This document shows positions 25,767 through 34,375 of a DNA stretch of 39,928 bases, one piece after another. The translations under genes were made by a program, and so were the position numbers. The notes under the pieces were generated by a model that was not told the DNA's origin, did no database searches, and saw only the letters and a list, made by a program, of their open reading frames with translations. The DNA lies in assembly GCA_050010555.1 (NCBI GenBank), contig JBEKKV010000014.1, positions 1 to 39,928 on the forward strand, in the 5' to 3' direction. Position 1 is the stretch's first letter, and each line of letters starts with the position of its first letter. This stretch comes from JALHUB01 sp050010555 (lineage in GTDB: Bacteria > Chloroflexota > Dehalococcoidia > DSTF01 > JALHUB01).

Positions 25767-27113
25767 TCAGGCGCTTCTCCAGTCAGGCGGCGCGCCCGGC
25801 ATGAGCCAGCGGGCGAACTGCCACATGCCGAGTCCGACGATAACGAGCATCCCGATGCCCGCGAAGCCTGCGACCTGGTAGCCCACGTTCTGCTTCCACG
25901 CCGGGTCGTTGTCGTTGACCCAGGGCGGCTCGTAGTCGGCCAGGAGCGTGTGGCGGGAGAATCCGATGTCGCCCATCTTGCTCGGCACGCACGCGCACTG
26001 CTTGTTCACGTCGGGCAGCGCGTCGAAGAGGCTCGAGTCGCCTTGCGCGCGGGCCTGGAGGGCCGCCGTCACTTCGGCCTGTGACGCGCTCTCATCCTCG
26101 CCAAAGGCGCCGCCCGGTGCGATGAGTCCGATGGGCACCCAGATTATGAGCGCGACGATGAGAATCACGCCCGCGCGAACGCCTGCGCCCACCACGTTCC
26201 GCAGCAGGAAATACAGAATCGGGAGGACGAGCGCCGACACGGTTGCCGACACGAGCACGGTTTGGCCGGCGTCGCTCCAAGAGACCGTCGCCCAGTCGAG
26301 ACCGGCCCACTGGTCAAGGTGGCCGCTGCCCTTGATCAGGCCGGCTACGAAGACGACAGCCACCCCTAGGGCGATGAATGCTCCCACCGGGAGCCAGGGA
26401 TTAAGCGAGCGCGCCTGCTGCTCGATGTCTGCCGTTTTCTGCTGGCGCCGTAACACGATCTCGGGGAAGGACTTCTGCAGATAGGCCAGCCCGAGGCCCG
26501 TTATGCACGCTTCCACGAATGACGCGCCGAACATGTGCGAGACGAGCATCGCCGGTATTGCCGTGCCGAAGCCGTAGGGGCTGTAGTCCGGGATGCCGTT
26601 GGTGCTTGCGATAAGGGGCTGGAGACCCAGCTCGATGCCGACGAGAAGGGCCGCCAGCGAAATCCCAACATAGGAGCCGATGGCTGCCGCCACGACGCGT
26701 CGCTGCGAGAGCATGTCGCTGCGGCCGGCGATGAGGCGATACGTCAAGTAGCCGCTCAGCGGCAGGACGATGGCCATGTTGACGCAGTTGACGCCGATGG
26801 CGGTAACGCCGCCGTCACCGAAGAAGAGCGCCTGAATGATGAGGGCAACGGAAGTCGAGAGGACCGCCGCCCACGGCCCGAGGACAATCGCGACCAGCGT
26901 GGCGCCGACGGCGTGCGCGGTCGTGCCGCCGGGAACGGGCACGTTGAACATCATGATGGTGAAGGTGAAAGCGGAGAAGACTGCGAGCAGCGGCACGGTC
27001 CGGCCGCCGACGGCCCGTTTCACGCGGGCTGACGCGATGAGCCAGAATGGCGTCGCCGCGACGTATCCGGCGCCGCAGGTCAGAGGGCTGAGGTAGCCGT
27101 CCGGAACGTGCAT
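25767..27113 (-). CDS. cbiM: CbiM-type metal-binding S component fused to a PDGLE/CbiN-like domain
   Basis: A 448-residue membrane protein. It begins MHVPDGYLSPLTCGAG, the N-terminal His-containing metal hook of CbiM/NikM proteins, followed by AVPVPGGTTAHAVGATLVAIVLGP-type helices (read as NVPVPGGTTAHAVG). Residues about 255-440 form the extra domain with GLIAPGGAFGED and a final membrane helix (VAGFAGIGMLVIVGLGMWQF), in the place of CbiN. It captures Ni2+ or Co2+ outside the membrane. The C-terminal segment also has CACVPSK, an unusual Cys pair. Which metal is imported is not certain. Confidence 0.88.
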   Translation of the reverse strand: MHVPDGYLSPLTCGAGYVAATPFWLIASARVKRAVGGRTVPLLAVFSAFTFTIMMFNVPVPGGTTAHAVGATLVAIVLGPWAAVLSTSVALIIQALFFGDGGVTAIGVNCVNMAIVLPLSGYLTYRLIAGRSDMLSQRRVVAAAIGSYVGISLAALLVGIELGLQPLIASTNGIPDYSPYGFGTAIPAMLVSHMFGASFVEACITGLGLAYLQKSFPEIVLRRQQKTADIEQQARSLNPWLPVGAFIALGVAVVFVAGLIKGSGHLDQWAGLDWATVSWSDAGQTVLVSATVSALVLPILYFLLRNVVGAGVRAGVILIVALIIWVPIGLIAPGGAFGEDESASQAEVTAALQARAQGDSSLFDALPDVNKQCACVPSKMGDIGFSRHTLLADYEPPWVNDNDPAWKQNVGYQVAGFAGIGMLVIVGLGMWQFARWLMPGAPPDWRSA

Positions 27114-27162
27114 TGCGTCCCTTTCGTGCGCATCCGCGTCGTTCAGGCGACGGGCGCGGCGG

Positions 27163-27600
27163 CTAGTCTATGCTGCTCGCCTCGCGGCAGTCGCGACAGA
27201 GCCCGAAGATCGCCAGATGGTCCATCTCGACGCGAAAGCCGTAGTCCTGGAGCAGACGCGGCGCCATGTCTTCGAGGTACGCCGGGTCAAGCGAGAGCTC
27301 CGCGCCGCACCGCCGGCAGACCAGGTGATGATGTTGGTCGGAGAGGCGCCACTCGTAGCTGTACTCGCCGCTGCCCATGTCGGTCTCAGAGACAATGCGC
27401 AACTCTTTGAGGGCGTTCATAGTCCGGTAGATAGTGGAGACGTCGACGTAGGGGTATTCTTTCCGGACTTCGGCGAGGATCTCGGCGGCGGTCAGGTGGC
27501 CTTCGCGATGGCGCAGGATGGAGAGGATCATCAGCCGCTGCGGAGTGGGTCTCTGGCCGGCTTCGCGGAGTAATTCGACGATTTCCGACTCGCAGCTCAC
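27163..27600 (-). CDS. Fur-family metal-responsive repressor
   Basis: The 145-residue protein starts at GTG 27600 with GCAGGAG 10 nt upstream; the frame is open far upstream but only this start fits. N-terminal winged helix: GQRPTPQRLMILSILRHREG, then VDVSTIYRTMNALKEL. C-terminal dimer domain: HHHLVCRRCG and GLCRDC, the structural zinc CxxC pairs. It heads a fur-cbiM-cbiQ-cbiO operon (49 nt to cbiM), so it probably senses Ni, Co or Zn and represses this operon. A candidate operator lies in its own promoter (27612-27627). Confidence 0.9.
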   Translation of the reverse strand: MSCESEIVELLREAGQRPTPQRLMILSILRHREGHLTAAEILAEVRKEYPYVDVSTIYRTMNALKELRIVSETDMGSGEYSYEWRLSDQHHHLVCRRCGAELSLDPAYLEDMAPRLLQDYGFRVEMDHLAIFGLCRDCREASSID

Positions 27601-27611
27601 TTCGATGCTCC

Positions 27612-27660
27612 TGCAATTGGTTGCAACTGCATCGTATCGCGCGGCTTCCAGGCGTGTCAA
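27612..27660 (-). promoter_or_regulatory. Promoter and candidate Fur-family operator for the cbi operon
   Basis: Minus-strand TTGACA (27655-27660), 18 bp, TACGAT (27631-27636), then the inverted repeat TGCAA-CCAA-TTGCA (27612-27625) overlapping the palindrome GTTGCAAC (27620-27627). The repeat lies at the predicted start of transcription, where a Fur-type repressor would block RNA polymerase, and just before the GCAGGAG ribosome site. Confidence 0.6.
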
Positions 27661-27692
27661 CCAGCAGGAACGCCGTCGACGGCAGAGCGAAG

Positions 27693-29306
27693 CTAGTGAG
27701 GTAGCGAGTCTTTGATGTTCGCCGGTACCTGGCCGTACTCGCTCTCGAAGCGTTCCAGGTATTCGCGGCGGCCGCGGAGGAAATCTTCGACCTTCTTCGA
27801 TAGCAAGGCGCGGTCGGGGAAGAGCGGCGCCGCGCGCATGTAGTCGAGGTTGGCCCGGTCGCAGCGGACGGGGAAGTGGTAGCCCAGGTGGTCGGGCTCG
27901 GAGCTGAAGATCATGACGTTGCGCAGCATGTCGTTGTAGGCGGAGAGCGACTGACGCAGGTCCACCTTCGTCTCGTCTTCGCCGATGGTGCCGGTGTTGG
28001 CGAGATAGCACTTGATGTTGTTGCGCTTTGCCATGTCGTAGAAGATCATCGCATGCTCCAGGCGGTTGCCGGTGACGAACGGGTCGAGGAAGAACTCGCG
28101 CTTGAACGTGCCGGCTTCTTCCGGGTTGCCGCCGGAGCTCTCGATGGACTCGCCGTAGATGAGCTGCATCGTCATCTGCTCCGGCGTAAGCCTGGAGAGG
28201 ACGTTGGTCAGCGGGTTGCGCGTGAGGAACATGAGGTTGTCGACGCGGCCGGCTCGGAGCGTCTGGCTGGCGATCTCCAGGTTCGACCTGGCGATGACGG
28301 CCCGCCCGTTTGACGTGACGCTGAGGTCGGCGAAGTTGGGTATGTAGGGATACTTGCTTATCGCGACGTTCTCCAGGAAGGTGTCCTTTGACTCCGCGGC
28401 GCGCAGGATCTCCGGCTGGCTGGCGTCGAGACCCTCCGTCTTGACGTAGAGGCCGCCGAGCTCGAAGGCGGCGTAGCTGCCGTCGAATCCGAACGTGCCT
28501 CCGTCCTCGCCGATCATCTCCGACGACTCCTTCGGCATGCGGGCGAGCCGCCGGCAGAGGCTGGTCGTCTTGCCGGTCGCGGTGGCGCCGCCGATGGCTG
28601 TGACGATATCGACGAGCTCTGGGCGCTCCGTCTGAAAGTCGAACACCCAGATGCGGTCGCGGCGGGCGCCGGCGTGCAGGAAGACGCCGGTCTTGTCGAT
28701 AGACTTGACGCGCCAGCTTTCGAACTGGAAGACGCCCTTCTTGCCCTCGCCCATGTAGGCGGTGTTGCGACAGATTTTGACCTGCTCGCCGCGCTTCTCG
28801 CCCATGAACAGGCGCACCTCAATGTCCTTCTCGGCCAGGCGCCGCGACTTGTTCGCTTCGAAGGCTTCGTCGGTGAAGAAGATGACGGTGTAAGTCGGCT
28901 CTTCGACGACCATGGACGGATGGTTAAAGAGCAGCTTGAGCCCGTAGGCGACGTCGGCGTGGGCGAGTGGCATGAGGAAGCGGGCCGAAACGCCGTCGTC
29001 GCCGTCGCCGACCCAGACGTCGAGCGAGAGAATCTTCTCGGAGCTCATCGCCTGGACCGCCTTCGCCGCCAGCGCCTCTTCATCGTCGCCGAACGCGTGG
29101 TCGACGCTGTTCTTCGTGTGCTGGGCCGCCCGCGACATCGGCTCGGAGCTGGCAGCCACGGAGCCAAGCTGCGTCTCGATGATGCCGTCCTGGGTGAGAG
29201 CCAGCGCCTTCGCCTGCCCAAGGTCGAAGTTTTCGATCAGGCGGCCGCTGCGCTTCGCATCCTCGTAGATGCGAAGCGGCGCCTCTTTGAACGCGTTTCG
29301 GGCCAT
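27693..29306 (-). CDS. pckA: Divergent ATP-type phosphoenolpyruvate carboxykinase
   Basis: This 537-residue protein starts at ATG 29306, with GGGAG 6 nt upstream; the frame is open to 29549 but without support. C-terminal PckA blocks are clear: GEDGGTFGFDGSYAAFELGG then LYVKTEGLD, LENVAI, SRLTPEQMTMQLIYGESIES and CYLANTGTIG. The phosphate loop reads GGATATGKTTS (239-249) rather than the usual GLSGTGKTTLS, and the metal-binding IGDDEHGW region reads IGEDGGTFGF. It would make phosphoenolpyruvate from oxaloacetate, or the reverse. Substitutions at the ATP loop and metal site leave nucleotide use open. A promoter lies at 29357-29386. Confidence 0.82.
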   Translation of the reverse strand: MARNAFKEAPLRIYEDAKRSGRLIENFDLGQAKALALTQDGIIETQLGSVAASSEPMSRAAQHTKNSVDHAFGDDEEALAAKAVQAMSSEKILSLDVWVGDGDDGVSARFLMPLAHADVAYGLKLLFNHPSMVVEEPTYTVIFFTDEAFEANKSRRLAEKDIEVRLFMGEKRGEQVKICRNTAYMGEGKKGVFQFESWRVKSIDKTGVFLHAGARRDRIWVFDFQTERPELVDIVTAIGGATATGKTTSLCRRLARMPKESSEMIGEDGGTFGFDGSYAAFELGGLYVKTEGLDASQPEILRAAESKDTFLENVAISKYPYIPNFADLSVTSNGRAVIARSNLEIASQTLRAGRVDNLMFLTRNPLTNVLSRLTPEQMTMQLIYGESIESSGGNPEEAGTFKREFFLDPFVTGNRLEHAMIFYDMAKRNNIKCYLANTGTIGEDETKVDLRQSLSAYNDMLRNVMIFSSEPDHLGYHFPVRCDRANLDYMRAAPLFPDRALLSKKVEDFLRGRREYLERFESEYGQVPANIKDSLPH

Positions 29307-29356
29307 TTGGTCTCCCGGCGAAATCAAACTGCGGGCCGGAAACGGCTCGCCCGTCC

Positions 29357-29386
29357 ACTCTAGAGCCTGAATATCAGATCGGTCAA
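29357..29386 (-). promoter_or_regulatory. Promoter candidate for pckA
   Basis: Minus-strand TTGACC (29381-29386), 18 bp, TAGAGT (29357-29362), placing the start of transcription near 29350, about 45 nt before the ATG at 29306. Confidence 0.5.
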
Positions 29387-29517
29387 GTGAAGGCTTTCCT
29401 GCAGCGTCGGTGGGCCCCGCCCGTAAGCCCTGCGGCGTACGTCTCCGGATACCGATACTGTTATAGGATGTCCGTGCGCATGCCCGCGTGCAGGCGCGAA
29501 GAGATCCACCTCTTCCT

Positions 29518-30300
29518 ATGGACCAAACAAGAACAAAAGTCAGCGGCAACGACAGCTACGGCCTGGCCCACAGGTCTTACTTCCGCGTCTCGAAGTGGAG
29601 CCGGCTGGCGCGAATAGCCTTCTGGGGCCTCTTCGCTATCTTTCTCTTGTGGGCGCTGCCGGTGTTCCCATGGGGGATGTCGACCGCAGACTACTCGCCC
29701 AGGGTGGTGTTAGCGCTCTTTCTGCTGGGCGTCTGTCCGGCGGTGGCGGCGATCTATCTCGTGGCCGCAGGCTCCGCCGCCCGCCATCGAGAGGCGCTTG
29801 TGGCCTGGTCGTCCATCTACGACGAAGCGACGGGCCTGCGCAATCGCGAGTTCTTCCTCGAACGCCTGGAGCTGCAGTGTCACGTGGGGAAGGACCTTGC
29901 GGAGTACCGCGTGGCAGTGATCCTCGTCGCCGTCGAAGAGCAGGCAGAAGACGGACGGAAGCCGCATGCCGCGGACGACGAGGTCTTCCGGCGCTTCGGC
30001 ACATACCTCCTGAACCAGATGCGTCCGAGTGACCTTGTGGCGGCGATCAACGGTACCGAGATGGCGATCCTTGCAGCAGCGGGCTCGACATATGCCCTGA
30101 GCAGCATCGTCTCCCGTCTGCGACGTTCGTTGGAAGCGAGGGCACAGGCGCTTGCTGGGGCGTCGGCGGCGCGTCTCATCATTCGCATGGGGTACGCGTC
30201 GCTGAGCAGCGCCGATCCTGAGCCGGAGGCGTTGCTGGAAGCCGCTCGGAACGATCTCACAGTTGTCTACTCAGGGCAGAAGGAAAGCTCGGCCGCCTGA
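29518..30300 (+). CDS. Membrane protein with degenerate GGDEF domain
   Basis: About 260 residues from ATG 29518 (GTG 29488 is the alternative; neither has a strong ribosome site). Two membrane helices (FWGLFAIFLLWALPVF and VVLALFLLGVCPAVAAIYL) precede a GGDEF-like fold starting at DEATGLRNREFFLERLE. Where a cyclase would show GG(D/E)EF the sequence has NGTEMAIL, so no diguanylate cyclase activity is expected; a c-di-GMP-independent sensor or scaffold is possible. An intrinsic terminator follows. Confidence 0.7.
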   Translation: MDQTRTKVSGNDSYGLAHRSYFRVSKWSRLARIAFWGLFAIFLLWALPVFPWGMSTADYSPRVVLALFLLGVCPAVAAIYLVAAGSAARHREALVAWSSIYDEATGLRNREFFLERLELQCHVGKDLAEYRVAVILVAVEEQAEDGRKPHAADDEVFRRFGTYLLNQMRPSDLVAAINGTEMAILAAAGSTYALSSIVSRLRRSLEARAQALAGASAARLIIRMGYASLSSADPEPEALLEAARNDLTVVYSGQKESSAA

Positions 30301-30323
30301 CCGGTCGCCTTCGCAATTTATCG

Positions 30324-30353
30324 AGCCGCCTGCGCGAGGCGGCTTTTCTTTAT
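30324..30353 (+). terminator. Intrinsic terminator after the GGDEF-like gene
   Basis: Stem AGCCGCCT (30324-30331) pairs with AGGCGGCT (30337-30344), loop GCGCG, followed by TTTCTTTATT. A clean rho-independent terminator. Confidence 0.88.
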
Positions 30354-30419
30354 TGTCGCGCTTTCGTGTGCGGATGCGCGCCATTATGATGGCAGGGGAC
30401 CGACAGCGGAGGCACAAGG

Positions 30420-30941
30420 ATGTTCCACCTGGGCGAGTCTGCCTGGAGCATAGTCGTTCGGACGGCGATCATCTACGTCGCCGTGCTGGTCGGGTTCCGG
30501 GTGACCGGCAAGCGACAGATGGGCCAGATGACGCCCTTCGACCTGGTGGTGATCTTGCTCGTCGCCAACGCCGTCCAGAACGCGATGGTCGGCCACGACG
30601 TGTCGGTGACCGGCGGGCTGATAGCGGCAGCCGTGCTGCTGGGGGGCAACTTCGCGCTGGCCCGATTCAGCCTGCGAACACCATGGCTGAAGCGAGCGAT
30701 AGAAGGAGGACCGACGCTCCTGATTCGCGACGGCGAGTTCATTGAAAGTAATCTGCGGCGTGAAGACGTCGATAAGGACGAGATTCTGATGGCGATGCGG
30801 GAGCACGGCGTCGACGAGATTAGTGATGTTGAGCTCGCGGTCCTGGAGGCGGACGGATCGATAAGCATCGTCGAGGCGCGCAAAGACGGCGGCAAACGCG
30901 GCACAAAGCCGCGGCGTGTCGTGCGTTTCATCAAGCACTGA
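30420..30941 (+). CDS. DUF421 (YetF-like) membrane protein
   Basis: The 173-residue protein has an N-terminal membrane region of three helices (VVRTAIIYVAVLVGFRVTG, DLVVILLVANAVQNAMV and LIAAAVLLGGNFALA) with the conserved GKRQMGQMTPFDLVV, then the cytoplasmic DUF421 domain (PTLLIRDGEFIESNLRREDV, REHGVDEISDVELAVLEADG). The role of this family is not settled. Ribosome site GGAGG lies 7 nt before the ATG. A terminator separates it from the gene before. Confidence 0.9.
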   Translation: MFHLGESAWSIVVRTAIIYVAVLVGFRVTGKRQMGQMTPFDLVVILLVANAVQNAMVGHDVSVTGGLIAAAVLLGGNFALARFSLRTPWLKRAIEGGPTLLIRDGEFIESNLRREDVDKDEILMAMREHGVDEISDVELAVLEADGSISIVEARKDGGKRGTKPRRVVRFIKH

Positions 30942-30981
30942 TGTTGCCGATGCCGCCCTCGTTTCGATACGCTGATCGCTG

Positions 30982-31728
30982 ATGGTGGGGGCAAGATCGC
31001 TTCGCAAGCCCACGACGGCTCCGGCGCTGCTCGCCGTCCTAGCCCTTCTGCTCGGATGCGGGCACTCCGCCGCCGCGCCCAAAGCGGCGCACCTGAGCAA
31101 TGGCGAGAGCTGCGGCCGTCTGGTCGCGCTGACGTTCGATGACGGGCCCAACCCGCCGTTCACACAGCAGATAGTGCAGATCCTGGAGTCGAGTGGCGTG
31201 AAAGCCACCTTCTTTGTCGAGGGGCAGGCCGCGGAGGCGCATCCGGAGGTCGTCAAGCTGGTGGACGCCGCCGGGATGGACGTGGAGTCGCACTCCTATA
31301 GCCACTCGGAGGAGCTGGCGACGGAGGACGCCGCGGACTTCCGGAGCGATCTCGACGCCGGCACGGCCGCGCTGGAAGGCATCCTGGGGAGGCAGCCACG
31401 GCTGTACCGCCCGCCCTTTGGAAACACGAGCGACGTGATGCTGAGGGAGTTGGGCGCCGCCGGTTTTACGTCTATCGGCTGGGACGTCGATTCGACGGAC
31501 TGGGAGGAGACGGACCCGAGCAAGATTATCGACGCGGTGTTGTCGCAGGTGCATCCCGGCGCCATTGTGCTGATGCACGACGGCGGGCTTTCCGGCGGCA
31601 ACCCGGACCGGACGGCGACGATTCAGGCGCTGCCCGCGATCGTTGCCGGCCTGGCTGAGCGCGGCTACGAGATGAAGACCGTGTCGGAGATTATCGACCC
31701 GGCTGTGTGCAATTCAACTGGTTCCTGA
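30982..31728 (+). CDS. Polysaccharide deacetylase lipoprotein (CE4)
   Basis: This protein of 248 residues has a lipoprotein signal (LALLLGC, Cys26). The NodB domain shows TFDDGPN, HSYSH (metal His-x3-His), RPPFGNTS, WDVDSTDW and LMHDGG, so all catalytic motifs are present. It removes acetyl groups from N-acetylated glycans on the outer face of the membrane. The next gene starts 8 nt after it and is probably cotranscribed. Confidence 0.9.
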   Translation: MVGARSLRKPTTAPALLAVLALLLGCGHSAAAPKAAHLSNGESCGRLVALTFDDGPNPPFTQQIVQILESSGVKATFFVEGQAAEAHPEVVKLVDAAGMDVESHSYSHSEELATEDAADFRSDLDAGTAALEGILGRQPRLYRPPFGNTSDVMLRELGAAGFTSIGWDVDSTDWEETDPSKIIDAVLSQVHPGAIVLMHDGGLSGGNPDRTATIQALPAIVAGLAERGYEMKTVSEIIDPAVCNSTGS

Positions 31729-31735
31729 GAGAGCG

Positions 31736-33070
31736 ATGTTCGAGAGAATCCCATTCCCGGGCGCCGTGGAGCTCAGCGGCAGGACGGCTGTCGCGCGCGG
31801 TCATCTGCTGCTGCAGCGGCTCGTCGCCTGGGGCGGGCTGCTGGGGATCGCTTTTCTTTGCACCGTAGTGCTGAGCAAGCGTTTCTTCCTCGGCTCCGAC
31901 TCAGCGCATCACTACGCGCACATCTGGTTCATCTCCGAACAGATCTTCCATCACGCGCGCCTGCCGCTACACATTCCGTACCTGGAATCGGGGAAGGCCG
32001 TGACTTTCCCCTACGGCGTCGTGCCGTACCTGGTGACCGCCATCCCGTACGCGGTCCTGGGCGACTGGGCGGTGACGGCGTCGCTAATCGCGGGCGTCGC
32101 GTTCTATGGCTACGCGGCGGTCCGCGCGCGGCCGGTGTTGCGAGACCCGCGGTTGCTGGCGCTAATCTACGTCAACACCTTCCTTATCGAAGGCATCGTC
32201 TCGTTTCAGTTCGCATTCATCTGGTCATGCGGGTTCTTCCTGCTGACGGTAGAAGCGATTGACAAACGGCGCTGGGCGCTGGCGGGAGCCATGGCGCTGG
32301 TCACGGTGACGACGCATCCTGTGGCGGGCGCTATCGCCGTGCCCGCGTACACGCTCTTTGCCGTGCTCCGGCGTCCGCGCGATTTCCTGCCGTTGGGCGT
32401 GGCGATGGGAGTTGCAGCGTTGCTGAGCGTCCCGTATGTCCTCTACGCTCACACTACGCCGGCCGTCAGCTCGACACCGACGTCCTACATCATCGGCACG
32501 ATCCGATACATGGCGCGCTTCCGAGGGACGATCGTTGTGATGCCGCTGATCGTCGCCGCGCTGGCGCCACTGTTGCGGCCGCTGTTCCTGCCGGCGTTTG
32601 CGGCGATGGCCCTGACCTTTACCGTCCGCTTTGAACAGAACCACGTCAACACCTATGGCTTGAAGCACGACAGCAGCCCGTTCTACGCCGACTTCATCAA
32701 GTCGCCGCTGTTCGACCGGAGCCTGACGTACCGTGTCCTGGAGCCGAACGACCGTGAGGACGGGGCGTACCAGCTCATCAAGAACGGCGCGATCCTGGGG
32801 CAGGAGTTCTTCGAGCAGAGCGAGTTCCATCGCTGGTGGTATTCGCTCAATATGTATTCCTGCTACCTCGGGGCGAAGAACATCGACGTCGTCCTCGACG
32901 AGACCGAGTACAAGTACAAGTTCAATCAGAACGAGGAGTGGCCCCTGGGCGAGTTCGTGAAGCAGGGGAAAGCGCAGATCATCTACACGGACCCGAAAGG
33001 ACGCTTTACCGCCTACGACGTCCGGGGCGCCCAGACGCCGGGCGCGCAACTCTCGCAGTGCGGCTTCTAG
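31736..33070 (+). CDS. Multi-span membrane protein, GT-C-like, unknown function
   Basis: The 444-residue protein has about eight hydrophobic segments (residues 25-300) and a soluble C-terminal part of about 130 residues rich in aromatic and charged residues. An early luminal loop contains FFLGSDSAHHYAHIWFISE, like the Asp/His-bearing first loop of membrane glycosyltransferases of the GT-C fold. The downstream LKHDSSPFY and VLDETEY stretches are not recognised. It follows the deacetylase and precedes an M50 protease, suggesting envelope glycan work, but no product can be named. Confidence 0.68.
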   Translation: MFERIPFPGAVELSGRTAVARGHLLLQRLVAWGGLLGIAFLCTVVLSKRFFLGSDSAHHYAHIWFISEQIFHHARLPLHIPYLESGKAVTFPYGVVPYLVTAIPYAVLGDWAVTASLIAGVAFYGYAAVRARPVLRDPRLLALIYVNTFLIEGIVSFQFAFIWSCGFFLLTVEAIDKRRWALAGAMALVTVTTHPVAGAIAVPAYTLFAVLRRPRDFLPLGVAMGVAALLSVPYVLYAHTTPAVSSTPTSYIIGTIRYMARFRGTIVVMPLIVAALAPLLRPLFLPAFAAMALTFTVRFEQNHVNTYGLKHDSSPFYADFIKSPLFDRSLTYRVLEPNDREDGAYQLIKNGAILGQEFFEQSEFHRWWYSLNMYSCYLGAKNIDVVLDETEYKYKFNQNEEWPLGEFVKQGKAQIIYTDPKGRFTAYDVRGAQTPGAQLSQCGF

Positions 33071-33179
33071 CTTCACCCACTCGACAACTCTCCGCCGCAG
33101 TCCTACTATGAGATTAGAGGCCTTCGCTCTTCAGACAGGGCGGTCTTGGGGACGGCGGTCTCAGGAGGGAGCGGCTATC

Positions 33180-34310
33180 ATGCCCTCGTCAATCAAGTTC
33201 GGAAAGATATTCGGCGTCGAGATCGGGGTCCACTGGAGCTGGATTCCCATCTTCATAATCTTCACGGCGCTCTTCGCTGACGGCACTCTCGCGCACTTTT
33301 TCCCCAACTGGTCCGAGGCGGCGTTGTGGACTGCCGGCGCAATCACGAGCGCCATCTTCTTCGCCTCGCTGCTGGCGCACGAGCTGGCGCACTCGTTTGT
33401 GGCGCGAAGCAAAGGCCTCGAGGTGAAGGGCATAACGCTTTTCTTCATCGGCGGCGTGTCGAACCTGGGCGGTGAGCCTGCCTCTCCCGGCGACGAGTTT
33501 CAGATATCCATCGTCGGCCCGCTGACCAGCCTCGTCATGGGCGGCGTGTTCGCCATCGGCTGGGTGATTCTGTCGCCTATCAGTCCCGGGATCGCCGGCG
33601 TTTCGGCCCAGCTTGCCGTAATCAACGCGACGCTGGCGGTCTTCAACATGGTGCCCGGCTTTCCTCTCGACGGCGGCCGCGTTTTTCGTTCGATCCTCTG
33701 GCAGCGCACCCACAGCCTTCACACGGCAACGCGCATCGCGGCCATGGCCGGCGAAGGCGTGGGCTACCTGCTGATCGCTGCGGGCATCGTCTTCTTCCTG
33801 TTCGGGAATGTCCTTAACGGCGTCTATTTCTTCGTCATCGGTCTCTTCCTTCGCGGCATCGCTGCCGGCAGCTACCAGCAGATGCTGACCGACGAGTCGC
33901 TCACCGGCCTGAAGGCGGGCGACGCCGCGGCCAGGAACTGCGAGCCCGTGCCGCCCGGCCTCTCGCTGGAGAACGTTGTCGACGACTACGTGCTGCTGCG
34001 GAACGTGCGCTGCTTCCCGGTGGAGTCGCAGGATCACCTGCTGGGGCTCGTCACGCTGGAGGACATCCGCCACATACCGCGAGACCAGTGGCCGGTAACG
34101 CCGGTCGAGAAGGCGATGGTATCCTTCGACCGCCTGCACGCTGTTTCTCCCGACGACGACCTGCGGAACGTGCTGCGGCTGATGGCGGAGCAGGACGTCA
34201 ATCAGGTGCCGGTCGTCGAAGATGGGCGGCTTGTGGGCCTTATCGCCCGCTCCGACATTCTGCGGCTAATCCAGACGCGCCGCGAGCTCGCCCAAAACGG
34301 CGGCCACTGA
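33180..34310 (+). CDS. M50 site-2-type zinc metalloprotease with CBS pair
   Basis: The 376-residue protein starts at ATG 33180 with AGGAGGGAG 8 nt upstream, rather than at the upstream ATG 33108. Membrane zinc protease core: LLAHELAHSFVARSKG (HExxH at 67-71) and NMVPGFPLDGGRVFRS with the third ligand Asp. C-terminal CBS tandem (about residues 235-370: RCFPVESQDHLLGLVTLEDI, LRLMAEQDVNQVPVVEDGRL). CBS domains usually bind nucleotides and gate activity. Intramembrane protein cleavage is expected. Confidence 0.92.
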   Translation: MPSSIKFGKIFGVEIGVHWSWIPIFIIFTALFADGTLAHFFPNWSEAALWTAGAITSAIFFASLLAHELAHSFVARSKGLEVKGITLFFIGGVSNLGGEPASPGDEFQISIVGPLTSLVMGGVFAIGWVILSPISPGIAGVSAQLAVINATLAVFNMVPGFPLDGGRVFRSILWQRTHSLHTATRIAAMAGEGVGYLLIAAGIVFFLFGNVLNGVYFFVIGLFLRGIAAGSYQQMLTDESLTGLKAGDAAARNCEPVPPGLSLENVVDDYVLLRNVRCFPVESQDHLLGLVTLEDIRHIPRDQWPVTPVEKAMVSFDRLHAVSPDDDLRNVLRLMAEQDVNQVPVVEDGRLVGLIARSDILRLIQTRRELAQNGGH

Positions 34311-34375
34311 CGCCGTCGCCGCCCCCTGCATCGCTTGTCCGCGCGTCTTGGCTTGCCTAGACTGGTGTCGGAGGA

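Noticed and set aside
27163..28011. Long Fur reading frame starting at 28011
   Set aside because: The extension runs antisense-shifted through the end of pckA, while GTG 27600 has a proper ribosome site and the promoter lies just before it.
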